Source: Euryhalocaulis sp050486445 (GTDB taxonomy: Bacteria > Pseudomonadota > Alphaproteobacteria > Caulobacterales > Maricaulaceae). From it: a stretch of DNA of 22,200 nt. The notes beneath the pieces are model-generated. The model searched no databases and was not told where the DNA came from. It saw nothing but the letters and a program-made list of their open reading frames with translations. The position numbers and the translations under genes are program-made. Below, in pieces: positions 8,106 to 16,077 of the stretch (its first letter is position 1; each line of letters begins with the position of its first letter). The stretch is from positions 1 to 22,200 of the forward strand of contig JBJHDH010000040.1 of the NCBI GenBank assembly GCA_050486445.1, read 5' to 3'.

Positions 8106-8891
8106 ATGTCGAGGACGATGATTTCGCAGCGAAAATTCGCGGCGGCCGCCGCCGGTGTGTTTATCGCCGGGGCCCTGTTCACGAGTCTGGCCAGCGCCGC
8201 GGCGGCGCAGGCGCTTACGGACGGCAAGCCGGACTTCACCGGCATCTGGACCAATTACCGCGCCGCCAATGTCGCGGGCGCCTTTACCGCGCCGGCCGGC
8301 GAAGTGCGGCTGAACCCCATTGGCCAGAAAGCGCGCGACGACTATCTGGCCGTCACCGAGGGCACGGATTACGCCCCGGGCAATAGTTGTGTGGGGTCGG
8401 GCATGCCCTCCTCCATGCTGGGCTCCGGCGGTTATCCGATGGAGTGGATCCAGCGCCCGGAACAGATCACCGTGATCTATGAGGCGCACACCGAAATCCG
8501 CCGCATCTTTCTGGACGAGCGCGCCGAACTGGCCGATCAGGCGTTCGAGGAGCGCAACGGCTTTTCAACCGCGCACTGGGACGGCGACCGGCTGATCGTC
8601 GAAACCACACGGCTGAAGACCCAGGTAGACTCGCGCTATCCGCACAGCGATCAGGCGCACATCACCGAAATCTATTATTTCGACGAGCCGACCGAGGCCG
8701 GACTGAAAGTGCTGGTCGCCGAACTGACCATGACCGATCCGCTCTGGCTGACCGAGCCGTTCACCACGGTCAAACGCTGGCAGGAAGTGCCGAACGGCCG
8801 GCTGCTGAATTTTGAATGCACGGAGCCGGACTGGCTGGACGAATTACAGGCCCTATATGACGAAGCGGGCCTGGAAATGGTGCAGGAATAG
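8106..8891 (+). CDS. Exported protein of unknown function, partner of a DUF6152 gene
   Basis: This 261-residue protein has a signal peptide (about residues 1-34: basic MSRTMISQRKF, hydrophobic stretch, likely cleavage after AAAQA) and so is periplasmic. The mature part begins with a PDFTGIWTN motif. It contains GMPSSMLGSGGYPMEWIQ, an EQITVIYEAHTEIRRIFLDER segment, HWDGDRLIVETTRLK and HSDQAHITEIYYFDE. I recognise this pattern from widespread hypothetical secreted proteins but know no function. ATG 8106 was chosen because GGGGAGG lies just upstream and it opens the signal peptide; an in-frame ATG at 8061 is unsupported. The DUF6152 gene follows 26 bases later, so the two are probably co-transcribed and act together in the periplasm. 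Confidence 0.82.
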   Translation: MSRTMISQRKFAAAAAGVFIAGALFTSLASAAAAQALTDGKPDFTGIWTNYRAANVAGAFTAPAGEVRLNPIGQKARDDYLAVTEGTDYAPGNSCVGSGMPSSMLGSGGYPMEWIQRPEQITVIYEAHTEIRRIFLDERAELADQAFEERNGFSTAHWDGDRLIVETTRLKTQVDSRYPHSDQAHITEIYYFDEPTEAGLKVLVAELTMTDPLWLTEPFTTVKRWQEVPNGRLLNFECTEPDWLDELQALYDEAGLEMVQE

Positions 8892-8917
8892 GCGCCCGGG
8901 GCTGAAGGAGACACGCA

Positions 8918-9322
8918 ATGAACAGAAAAACCCTCACCCGGATGCTGCTGGCCGGCGTCATGACAGGCGCGATGGCCCTCACCGGCGCCGTTCCGGCCGC
9001 CGCGCATCATTCGGCGGTGCAGTTTGATTTCGTCAATACGGTGACGGTTACCGGCGAGGTGAAGCTGGCCCGCTTCGCCAACCCGCATATGCGCCTGATC
9101 CTGGAAGTGACGGATGACGAGCGCGGCACCCGCGAGATCGAATTTGAGGGGCACAGCCGCAACAATATGTACCGGCAAGGCTTCCGCCCCGAAATGTTCG
9201 AAGCCGGCGACACGATCACCATCCGCATCGCGCCGATGCGCAACGGGATGGACGGCGGCTATGTCACCGCGCTGATGACCCCGGACGGCACGCAGATCGG
9301 CAACGTCACCGGGGCGGACTGA
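8918..9322 (+). CDS. DUF6152 family periplasmic protein
   Basis: This 134-residue protein has a signal peptide (about 1-29, cleavage near PAAAHH). It is followed by the AHHS start of the mature protein and the pattern VTVTGEVKLARFANPHMRLILEV typical of DUF6152. The rest is predicted beta-rich (REIEFEGHSRNN, GDTITIRIAPMRNG, GGYVTALMTPDG). The two histidines at the mature N-terminus could bind metal, but that is speculation. A good AAGGAGA precedes ATG 8918. It is the second gene of a two-gene unit closed by the terminator at 9388. Function is unknown. Confidence 0.88.
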   Translation: MNRKTLTRMLLAGVMTGAMALTGAVPAAAHHSAVQFDFVNTVTVTGEVKLARFANPHMRLILEVTDDERGTREIEFEGHSRNNMYRQGFRPEMFEAGDTITIRIAPMRNGMDGGYVTALMTPDGTQIGNVTGAD

Positions 9323-9387
9323 ATCTTCGTTCAGAGCGCGCCACTTTGAAGCGCGCCCACATTAATGTGATGTATGGCCTGTAATTA

Positions 9388-9420
9388 CGGCTGGCGCCCT
9401 TTGGCGCCGGCCGTTTTCTT
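9388..9420 (+). terminator. Intrinsic terminator after the DUF6152 gene
   Basis: An 11-bp GC-rich stem (9388-9398 with 9403-9413, one G-T wobble) has a CTTT loop and is followed directly by TTTTCTT. It closes the 8106-9322 transcription unit and separates it from the alkaline phosphatase gene. A 12-bp perfect palindrome, CACATTAATGTG, lies just upstream at 9358-9369. Confidence 0.88.
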
Positions 9421-9524
9421 GTGTCCCGGTTCCTCATGCGGTTGAAAAATGCATGGGAGCGACAGGGTTTCCGGTCTTTCGTGCGTCTGGGAACATGACA
9501 GCGACCGAAAGGAAGAAGAGCATT

Positions 9525-11084
9525 ATGCGCCGTCCCGTCCCTCTGCGTCTCGCCGTATCCCTGGCCACGCCGTCCCTCGCGCTCGCTTTGGGCGCTTGCG
9601 GGGCGGATGCGCAGACAGCGCAGGACAGTCCGCGCATCGCCCCCGCCCCGCCCCAGGCCGGCGATTCCTATTTTCTGCGGACCCAGGCGGATTTCGCCCA
9701 GAGGCTGGCCGTGCAGCCGAACACCAATCGCGCGAAGAACGTGATCCTGTTTATCGGCGACGGCATGGGGATCAGCACCCAGACCGCGGGACGCATCTAT
9801 CAGGGACAGGCGGCGGGCGAGGACGGCGAATCCTTTGTCACCGCCATGGACTCCCTGCCCTGGGCCGGGCTGGTGAAAACCTACACGCATAACGCCCAAA
9901 CGTCGGATTCCGCCGCCACCGCCACGGCGATCATGGCCGGCGTGAAGGCGCAAAATTATACGGTGGGCGTGACGCAGGAGGTCGCGTTTGGCGATTGTCC
10001 GGCCTCGTTCGGGCGCGAGGCGGTCAGTGTCTTCGCCGCCGCCGCGACCGCGGGGCTTTCCACCGGCATCGTCACCACAACCAGCATCACCCACGCCACG
10101 CCGGCCGCGGCCTATGCCCATACGCCCAACCGGCTGTGGGAGGCCGATTCCCGGATGCCGCCGGCGGCGCGACAGGCCGGCTGTATCGACATCGCGCGGC
10201 AACTGGTGGAATGGCCTTATGGCGACGGGCTGGACGTGGCGCTGGGCGGCGGCCGCGCTTTCTTCCTGCCGGACGACATGCCCGACCCCGAACATGCGGA
10301 TACGACCGGCGCGCGCGCCGATGGACGCCATCTTGCGCAGGAATGGGCCGACGCCCGGCCCGGCCGCGCCTGGGTGTGGAATTCCGATGGACTGGAAGCG
10401 CTGAGCGAAGACACACAGCAGGTGCTCGGCCTGTTTCAGCCCAATTTCATGCAATACGAATCCCGGCGCACCAGCGATCCGGGCGGCGAACCGTCCCTGA
10501 AAGAAATGACGCGGGTCGCCATCGAATGGCTCAGCCGCAACGCGGAAGGCTTCATCCTTCTGGTCGAGGGCGGCATGATCGACCAGGCTCACCATGCCGG
10601 CATGGCGGGCGAGGCGCTGAACGAGACCATGATGTTCGACGAGGCGGTCGCTGTGGCGCTGGACATGACCGACCCTGACGAGACGCTGATCCTGGTCACC
10701 GCAGATCACAGTCACGGCCTGACCATCAGCGGCGACGCGCCGCGCGGCAATCCGATTCTGGGAATGCCCAGAAATGCAATCGGGACGCTGGGGACCGGCC
10801 GCGACGGCCTGCCCTATACGACGCTTTCCTACGCCACCGGGCCGGGCGGGACCGTGGGGCCGCGCGCCGATGTGCGCGCCGACGCCAACGACGAGGACAC
10901 GTTTGACCTGTCCTGGCGCCAGCCATCGCTGGTGCCCATGCCGGTGGCCGTCCATTCCGGCGAGGACGTGGCGGTGCGCTCCATCGGGCCATGGGCGCAT
11001 CTGCTCTCCGGCACGGTGGAGCAAAATTATCTCTATCACGTGATGGTTCACGCGCTGGGTCTCACGCCAGCGGAAAGACAATAA
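9525..11084 (+). CDS. Alkaline phosphatase, probable lipoprotein
   Basis: This is a 519-residue PhoA-superfamily phosphomonoesterase. Metal and catalytic residues are visible by comparison with the family: D79 in IGDGMG, nucleophile S129 in TSDSAATATA, E348, D353 and H357 in EGGMIDQAHHAG, D394 and H395 in TADHSHG, and H477 in VHSGED. ATG 9525 follows an AAGGAAGAAGAG ribosome-binding site and gives a short signal peptide ending in LGAC, a lipobox with C25 as the lipidated residue. The enzyme should therefore be membrane-anchored on the periplasmic side. Earlier ATGs at 9453 and 9495 would spoil the signal peptide. It probably releases phosphate from organic esters. I see no Pho box and the promoter is unclear. 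Confidence 0.93.
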   Translation: MRRPVPLRLAVSLATPSLALALGACGADAQTAQDSPRIAPAPPQAGDSYFLRTQADFAQRLAVQPNTNRAKNVILFIGDGMGISTQTAGRIYQGQAAGEDGESFVTAMDSLPWAGLVKTYTHNAQTSDSAATATAIMAGVKAQNYTVGVTQEVAFGDCPASFGREAVSVFAAAATAGLSTGIVTTTSITHATPAAAYAHTPNRLWEADSRMPPAARQAGCIDIARQLVEWPYGDGLDVALGGGRAFFLPDDMPDPEHADTTGARADGRHLAQEWADARPGRAWVWNSDGLEALSEDTQQVLGLFQPNFMQYESRRTSDPGGEPSLKEMTRVAIEWLSRNAEGFILLVEGGMIDQAHHAGMAGEALNETMMFDEAVAVALDMTDPDETLILVTADHSHGLTISGDAPRGNPILGMPRNAIGTLGTGRDGLPYTTLSYATGPGGTVGPRADVRADANDEDTFDLSWRQPSLVPMPVAVHSGEDVAVRSIGPWAHLLSGTVEQNYLYHVMVHALGLTPAERQ

Positions 11085-11102
11085 GGGAGTGGCGATAACG
11101 GC

Positions 11103-11131
11103 TGGCGAAGACGGCGTTCGGGGGGCATAGT
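11103..11131 (+). promoter_or_regulatory. Possible promoter of the methyltransferase gene
   Basis: CATAGT at 11126-11131 is followed by CTCT, similar to the TATAGTCTC before adhC. TGGCGA at 11103-11108 is a poor -35 at 17-bp spacing. Support is only by resemblance and position, about 33 bases before the start codon. Confidence 0.28.
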
Positions 11132-11163
11132 CTCTTCGGGTGGAGTCTTCGGGAGAGAACGAC

Positions 11164-12147
11164 ATGGAAATGCCCCCCGAGGCGGCATTCTTTGTGCTGT
11201 CTTGCGGCCATTTCGCGCCGCGCTGCTGTCATGTTGTCGCCGAGCTTGGCGTCGCCGACGCGCTGGGCGACGAGCCGATGCCAATCGAGGATCTGGCCGC
11301 CAGGGTCGGCGCACATCCCGATGCGCTGCAACGCATGATGCGCCTGCTGGCCGCGCATGGCGTGTTCGAGCGCCGGGACGGCGGCTGGACGCACACCCTG
11401 CTCTCTGAGTATCTGCGCGAGGATCATCCGCGCTCGCTGCGCGCCTTTGTGCGCATGATCGGCAACCAGGCGATGTGGGACAGCGCCGGCGCGCTGATGG
11501 AGTCTGTGCGCACTGGAAGGACCGGCATCCAGAGCGCGCTGGGCCAGAGCCTGTGGGAATATTGCGAGCAGAACCCGGAAGACGGCCGGATTTTCGACGA
11601 GGCGATGACGGCCAAGTCGCATGGCGAGATTGTCTCTCTGCGCCCGGTTCTGGATGTTTCGGGCTTCAAACGCATCGCCGATATTGGCGGCGGGCGCGGG
11701 CATATTCTGGCGGCGCTGCTGGAAGATGCGCCGGAGACGCAGGGAATCCTGTTCGACCTGCCCGACGTGGCCGCCGCCGCGCCGGATCATGCGCGCATCC
11801 AGAAAATCGGCGGCGATTTTTTGAAAGACGATCTGCCCGAAGCCGACGCCTATATTCTCAGCAACATCATCCATGACTGGGACGACGACGAGGCGCACGC
11901 CATTCTGGACGCGGTGCGCCGCGCCGCGCCGCGTGGGGCCAAGCTGTTCCTGGTCGAGGAAATCATGCCCGACACGCCGGCCCTGCACACCGCCATGGTG
12001 GTGGACATCATCATGCTGGCCGCCACGGGCGGGCGCGAGCGCACGCGCGGCCAGTATGAGGCAATGCTGGAACGCACCGGCTTCAAGATGCACCGCATCG
12101 TGCAGACCCAAGGCCCGCTGGCCGTGATCTTCGGCGAGGCGGTCTGA
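11164..12147 (+). CDS. SAM-dependent O-methyltransferase (plant/bacterial OMT family 2 type)
   Basis: This 327-residue cytosolic methyltransferase resembles caffeate, hydroxyindole and polyketide O-methyltransferases. An N-terminal winged-helix dimerisation region (about 10-95, with the pattern ELGVADALGDEPMPIEDLAA) precedes the Rossmann domain. The SAM motif DIGGGRGH is at 173-180, a FDLPDV acidic loop follows, and HDWDDDEA begins at H237, the position of the family's catalytic base. ATG 11164 has GGGAGA upstream; an in-frame GTG at 11140 is less likely. The substrate is unknown, and no biosynthetic cluster surrounds it. It converges on the small membrane-protein gene with only 9 bases between them. 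Confidence 0.88.
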   Translation: MEMPPEAAFFVLSCGHFAPRCCHVVAELGVADALGDEPMPIEDLAARVGAHPDALQRMMRLLAAHGVFERRDGGWTHTLLSEYLREDHPRSLRAFVRMIGNQAMWDSAGALMESVRTGRTGIQSALGQSLWEYCEQNPEDGRIFDEAMTAKSHGEIVSLRPVLDVSGFKRIADIGGGRGHILAALLEDAPETQGILFDLPDVAAAAPDHARIQKIGGDFLKDDLPEADAYILSNIIHDWDDDEAHAILDAVRRAAPRGAKLFLVEEIMPDTPALHTAMVVDIIMLAATGGRERTRGQYEAMLERTGFKMHRIVQTQGPLAVIFGEAV

Positions 12148-12156
12148 GGGCGCGGC

Positions 12157-12366
12157 TCAGCGGCGGCGCGTTTCGCGCCGCTGCCGGTCGGCAAGAGCAT
12201 TCAGGGCCAGCGCGCCGATCAGGATCGCCACGGTCAGGCAGGCAAGTCCGGCCAGCGCCCGGCCCGCCGTCACAAAGTCCGACGCGATAAACAGCACAAA
12301 CAGCGCAGCGATCACGGCCACGACTGTCAGCGCAAATGTCAGCGTCAGCGAGATCAGGGCCTTCAT
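12157..12366 (-). CDS. Small two-helix inner-membrane protein, translationally coupled to hyuAB
   Basis: This 69-residue protein has two predicted transmembrane helices (about 4-28 and 38-60) and a very basic tail (ADRQRRETRRR), which suggests a cytoplasmic C-terminus. It starts at ATG 12364-12366, overlapping the hyuAB stop by 4 bp (ATGA), so it should be produced with that protein. I do not recognise the family. The arrangement raises the possibility that it tethers or assists the Hyu enzyme, but it may simply be a passenger. An 8-bp GC stem (12163-12181) lies at its 3' end. Confidence 0.68.
   Translation of the reverse strand: MKALISLTLTFALTVVAVIAALFVLFIASDFVTAGRALAGLACLTVAILIGALALNALADRQRRETRRR
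12163..12181. other. Hairpin at the convergent gene junction
   Basis: GCGGCGCG and CGCGCCGC form a perfect 8-bp stem with a TTT loop inside the last codons of the small membrane-protein gene. It lies just past the stop of the converging methyltransferase. There is no T tract, so termination is uncertain, but a pausing or mRNA 3'-end role for either strand is possible. Confidence 0.4.
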
Positions 12367-15300
12367 GTCCCATATCCGCCGCCGCCGGGGGTTTCGATTT
12401 CCAGAACGTCGCCGGGCGCGGCATCGGCGCTGAAACATCCGGGCAGGTCTTCTATCTCTCCAGACGCGCGGATGAGGCGCTGCGCGCCTGTGGCGCCCGG
12501 TTCGCCGCCCGCGAGACCGAACGGCGGCTCAACGCGGCGGGAAGAAATCAGCGAGACCTGCATCGGCGCGGTGAAGCGCAGGCGGCGCACACAGCCATCG
12601 CCGCCGCGCCATTTTCCCGCGCCGCCCGACCCGCGCCTGATGCTGTGCGCCTCCACGATCACCGGGAAGCGCAGCTCCAGAACCTCCGGATCGGTCAGGC
12701 GTGAATTGGTCATATGCACCTGCACCGCGTCGACGCCGTCAAAACCCGGCCCGGCGCCGGCGCCGCCGCAGATCGTCTCGTAATACTGGCGTTGCGCATC
12801 GCCGAAAGTGAGATTGTTCATCGTGCCCTGACTGCCGGCGAGACGGCCTGTGGCGCCCAGCAACGCATCGACCAGCAACTGGCTGGTCTCCACATTGCCG
12901 GCCGAAACCGGCGCGGGCGGGCGCGGGTCGATCAGGCTGGCCGCCGGGATGCGCAACTCGATGGGCGCGAGACAGCCTTCATTCATCGGGATGCCGCCAC
13001 CGGCCAGACAGCGGAACACATACATCGCCGCGGCGCGCGCCACGGCGGCTGGGGCGTTGAAATTGAACGCGGCCTGAGCCGCCGTGCCGGTGAAATCCAG
13101 AACCGCGCCGCGCGTCTGCGCATCCACCGAAATCCGCACGCGGATCGGCTCGCCCGTATCCAGCCGGACTTCAAATTCGCCGTCACGCAGCGCACTGATC
13201 GCTTCGCGCACCGCCGCCTCGGCGTTTTCGCGCACATGGCCGACATAGGCGCGCACGACATCCAGACCGTGATCGGAGGTCAGGCGATGCAACTCGCGCG
13301 CGCCGCGCGCGCAGGCCGCGCACTGGGCCTTCAGGTCGGCGATGTTGCGGTCCGGGTCGCGCGCGGGCCAGCGCCCGGCGGCAAAGGCGGCGCGCGCCGC
13401 ATCTTCCAGAAACGCGCCGCCGCGCCGGATCAGGACGGGCGGGATGACGACGCCCTCCTCCTCGATATGCGCGGCGAAAGGCGGCATGGAGCCGGGCGCG
13501 ACGCCGCCGACATCGGCATGATGGCCGCGCGCGGCGACATAGAAGACCGGGCCGCCGCCCGCCGCCTCTTGCGCCGGGTCATAAACCGGCGCGATCACCG
13601 TAACGTCGGGCAGATGCGTGCCGCCCTGATAGGGGGCGTTCAGCATCACCGCGTCGCCGGGCGCGAGATCGGGGAAGACGGCGACGGCGGCGCGCACGCT
13701 GGCGCCCATGCTGCCCAGATGCACCGGCACGTGCGGCGCGTTGGCGATCAGCCCGCAATCCGGCCCGAAGACCGCGCAGGAGAAATCCCGCCGCTCTTTG
13801 ATGTTCACGCTGCTGGCGGTGCGCTCCAGCACGGTTCCCATCTGCTCCGCCGCCGCCATGAAGCGGGCATTGAACAATTCCAGGCGCACGGGGTCGGACC
13901 GGGTGGGTGCAGACAGGGTTTCCTCCCCCCTCGTGCTTCGAGACGACGGCTGCGCCGCCTCCTCAGCATGAGGGGGAGAAGGCTCTGCATGTTCGCTATC
14001 GTCGCGTTCGAGCAGAAGGTGCCCGTCTCGCAGGCGGCGGGCCGTCCAGCCGGGATCGACCACGATCTGCGTCTGGTCCGACCAGACCAGCGCCGGTCCC
14101 GCGACCGCGCTGCCGGTCCCGAAATCCGCGAAGCGGAAGGCGGGAACATCGCGCCATGCGCCGGCGACATAGAGACGCGCCGCGCCATCCGGCGCAGGCG
14201 CGCCGGATGGCGCCTCGAACCCATGCCCGCCCGCGGCGCCGGGGGGCGCGGCCTCCGCCGTGACCGCCGCGGAGTCGATCTCCACGGCGCGCGCATCACC
14301 GCCAAAGCCGAACAGACGCTCATGCGCGGCGTCAAAACGCGCGCGCACCATTGATGCGTCCTCGCCCGGCGTAAACGCCACCGGCAGCAGCGTGTCGGAG
14401 CCTGAAAGCCGCAGGCGCAATTCGCGCCGCGCGCCGGCCGTGGCGCCATCCGCGCCCTGCGCCGCCAGACCGGCGCGGGCCTCGGCCTCCAGCGCCTCCG
14501 CCATCTCCGCCGCCGCGCGCAGGGCGTCATCCGACAGCGCGGCGCGGAAAGCGCGTTCGCGCATCGTCTCCACCCGCGCCTGTCCGATGCCCCAGGCCGA
14601 CAGCACGCTGGCGAAGGGATGGACCAGCACCGCCTTCATGCCGAGCGCCTGCGCCACGCGGCAGGCAAGCTGTCCGCCCGCGCCGCCGAAGGAGGACAGC
14701 GCATAGGCGGCCGGGTCCACGCCCTGGGCGAGGGAGATTTTCTTCACCGCCTGCGCCATCGTTTCCACCGCCACGGCGAGGAAGCCTTCGGCCGCCGCCT
14801 CGGCCGACATTTCCTTCTCACTTTGGGCGCCCATGTCGCGCGCCAGAGTCTCCAGCGCCGCGCGCGCCGCATCCGCATCCAATGGCGCATCGCCGGCGGG
14901 ACCGAACACGGCCGGAAAGCGCGCCGGGTCGATGCGGCCGAGCGCCAGATTGGCGTCTGTCACCGTCGCCGGACCGCCGCGCCCATAACAAGCGGGGCCA
15001 GGGTCGGCGCCGGCGCTTTCCGGCCCGGCCAGCGCCCGGCCGCGCGCAAAGCGCAGCACGCTGCCCCCGCCCGCCGCCACGGTATGCACATCCAGCATCG
15101 GACTGCGCAGCATCACGCCCGCGATCCTGGCCTCGAATACGCGCTCATAGGTCTCGCCATCGAAGCGCGAGACATCGGTGGAGGTGCCGCCCATGTCGAA
15201 ACCGATGACACGCGGAAAACCGGCGGCGGCCGCGCTCTTCGCCATGCCGACCACGCCGCCGGCGGGACCGGAGAGCACGGCGCTGCGCCCGGTAAAGGCG

Positions 15301-16037
15301 CCGCCATGCGCCAGCCCGCCGGACGAGGTCATGAAATAGAGCGGTGCGCCGCCGAGCCTCTGGCTGATCCGCCGCACATAATGGCGCAGCACCGGCGTGA
15401 GATAGGCGTCGGCGACAACGGTGGAGGCGCGCGGAACGAATTTCACCAGCGGATCGGCGCGATGCGACAGCATCACCGTCGCGAACCCCGCTTCGCGCGC
15501 AAGTTCGCCGATGCGCGCCTCGTCCGCCGCCGCCGGGCCATAGCCGTGCATCAGGCAGACCGCGCAGGCCTCCGCGCCCTGCGCCCTCGCCATGCGGAGG
15601 GCGGCCAGCGCCGCGCCTTCGTCCAGCGGCGTCAGCACATCGCCCTGCGCATCGCGGCGGCAATCCAGCTCGATCACGCTGTCATGCAGCGGCGCGGGCT
15701 TTTCGATATGCAGCGCGAAAATATCCGGCCGGGTCTGGTCGCCGATGAGCAGCGCGTCGCCAAAGCCACGATTAGTGGCCAGAACGACCGGAGCGCCTTT
15801 TCGCTCCAGCAACGCATTGGTGGCGACGGTGGACCCCATCTTCACCACGGCGACGGGCGCGGACGATTCCCCGCGCAGGCGGCGCACGCCCTCGGCGGCG
15901 GCGTCTTCATAGAGATCGCTTTCAGACAGGAGTTTCAGCGCGCACAACCGCCCGTCCGGCGCGCGCCCGACAATATCGGTGAACGTGCCGCCACGGTCGA
16001 TCCAGAATTCCCAGGCGCCCGGCCTTGCATCCCGCAT
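12363..16037 (-). CDS. Fused HyuA-HyuB protein (5-oxoprolinase / hydantoinase family)
   Basis: This 1224-residue protein belongs to the family that includes ATP-dependent 5-oxoprolinase, N-methylhydantoinase and acetone carboxylase subunits. The HyuA half (about 1-678) opens with GGTFTD at 16-21 and carries the ATP-binding DMGGTSTD at 281-288. The HyuB half starts near residue 715 (DPVRLELFNARF) with HVPVHLGSMG and YQGGTHLPDV motifs and ends GGGGYGT. Fused forms of about this length are common and are typical of 5-oxoprolinase, so hydrolysis of 5-oxoproline to glutamate is the leading guess; the substrate is not proven. The linker, residues 679-714, is mostly a translated palindromic repeat. 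ATG 16035-16037 has no convincing ribosome-binding site. The downstream small membrane gene overlaps by 4 bp. Confidence 0.92.
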   Translation of the reverse strand: MRDARPGAWEFWIDRGGTFTDIVGRAPDGRLCALKLLSESDLYEDAAAEGVRRLRGESSAPVAVVKMGSTVATNALLERKGAPVVLATNRGFGDALLIGDQTRPDIFALHIEKPAPLHDSVIELDCRRDAQGDVLTPLDEGAALAALRMARAQGAEACAVCLMHGYGPAAADEARIGELAREAGFATVMLSHRADPLVKFVPRASTVVADAYLTPVLRHYVRRISQRLGGAPLYFMTSSGGLAHGGAFTGRSAVLSGPAGGVVGMAKSAAAAGFPRVIGFDMGGTSTDVSRFDGETYERVFEARIAGVMLRSPMLDVHTVAAGGGSVLRFARGRALAGPESAGADPGPACYGRGGPATVTDANLALGRIDPARFPAVFGPAGDAPLDADAARAALETLARDMGAQSEKEMSAEAAAEGFLAVAVETMAQAVKKISLAQGVDPAAYALSSFGGAGGQLACRVAQALGMKAVLVHPFASVLSAWGIGQARVETMRERAFRAALSDDALRAAAEMAEALEAEARAGLAAQGADGATAGARRELRLRLSGSDTLLPVAFTPGEDASMVRARFDAAHERLFGFGGDARAVEIDSAAVTAEAAPPGAAGGHGFEAPSGAPAPDGAARLYVAGAWRDVPAFRFADFGTGSAVAGPALVWSDQTQIVVDPGWTARRLRDGHLLLERDDSEHAEPSPPHAEEAAQPSSRSTRGEETLSAPTRSDPVRLELFNARFMAAAEQMGTVLERTASSVNIKERRDFSCAVFGPDCGLIANAPHVPVHLGSMGASVRAAVAVFPDLAPGDAVMLNAPYQGGTHLPDVTVIAPVYDPAQEAAGGGPVFYVAARGHHADVGGVAPGSMPPFAAHIEEEGVVIPPVLIRRGGAFLEDAARAAFAAGRWPARDPDRNIADLKAQCAACARGARELHRLTSDHGLDVVRAYVGHVRENAEAAVREAISALRDGEFEVRLDTGEPIRVRISVDAQTRGAVLDFTGTAAQAAFNFNAPAAVARAAAMYVFRCLAGGGIPMNEGCLAPIELRIPAASLIDPRPPAPVSAGNVETSQLLVDALLGATGRLAGSQGTMNNLTFGDAQRQYYETICGGAGAGPGFDGVDAVQVHMTNSRLTDPEVLELRFPVIVEAHSIRRGSGGAGKWRGGDGCVRRLRFTAPMQVSLISSRRVEPPFGLAGGEPGATGAQRLIRASGEIEDLPGCFSADAAPGDVLEIETPGGGGYGT
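13923..13978 (+). repeat. Palindromic intergenic-type repeat inserted in hyuAB
   Basis: The core (GTGCTTCGAGAC at 13933-13944, then CTCCTCAGCATGAGGG at 13960-13975) matches the copies at 19375, 20001 and 20191 in the same orientation. Outer arms CTCCCCCCTCGTGC and GCATGAGGGGGAG pair into a long stem, with a smaller GGC/GCC hairpin inside. On the minus strand it is read in frame as residues 687-706 of the Hyu fusion protein (SPPHAEEAAQ then PSSRSTRGEE), with no stop and no frameshift, exactly between the HyuA and HyuB domains. Confidence 0.88.
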
Positions 16038-16041
16038 ATGT

Positions 16042-16072
16042 CTTGATCGGCCGCGCGCGGGAGGCGATCAAG
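16042..16072. promoter_or_regulatory. Inverted repeat between divergent hyuAB and the TerB/J gene
   Basis: CTTGATCG (16042-16049) and CGATCAAG (16065-16072) are perfect 8-bp arms separated by 15 bases, filling most of the 40-bp gap between two divergent start codons. It may be a shared operator. In the plus-strand transcript the arms would place the GGGAGG ribosome-binding site (16059-16064) in the loop. Confidence 0.5.
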
Positions 16073-16077
16073 TCCCC

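Noticed and set aside
11140..11163. GTG 11140 as the start of the methyltransferase
   Set aside because: ATG 11164 has the better ribosome-binding site and adds no unusual residues.
9306..11165. Minus-strand 619-codon open frame opposite the alkaline phosphatase
   Set aside because: It is the antisense shadow of a gene with every catalytic motif in place; its composition is not protein-like.
11164..12147. Part of a secondary-metabolite cluster
   Set aside because: The O-methyltransferase stands alone; no synthase, carrier protein or transporter gene is nearby.
14619..16046. Plus-strand 475-codon open frame opposite hyuAB, and similar long frames at 1382-2680, 12714-14354 and 18136-19101
   Set aside because: They are His/Arg/Ala/Gly-rich antisense shadows of well-supported minus-strand genes in GC-rich DNA, with no domain motifs or ribosome-binding sites.
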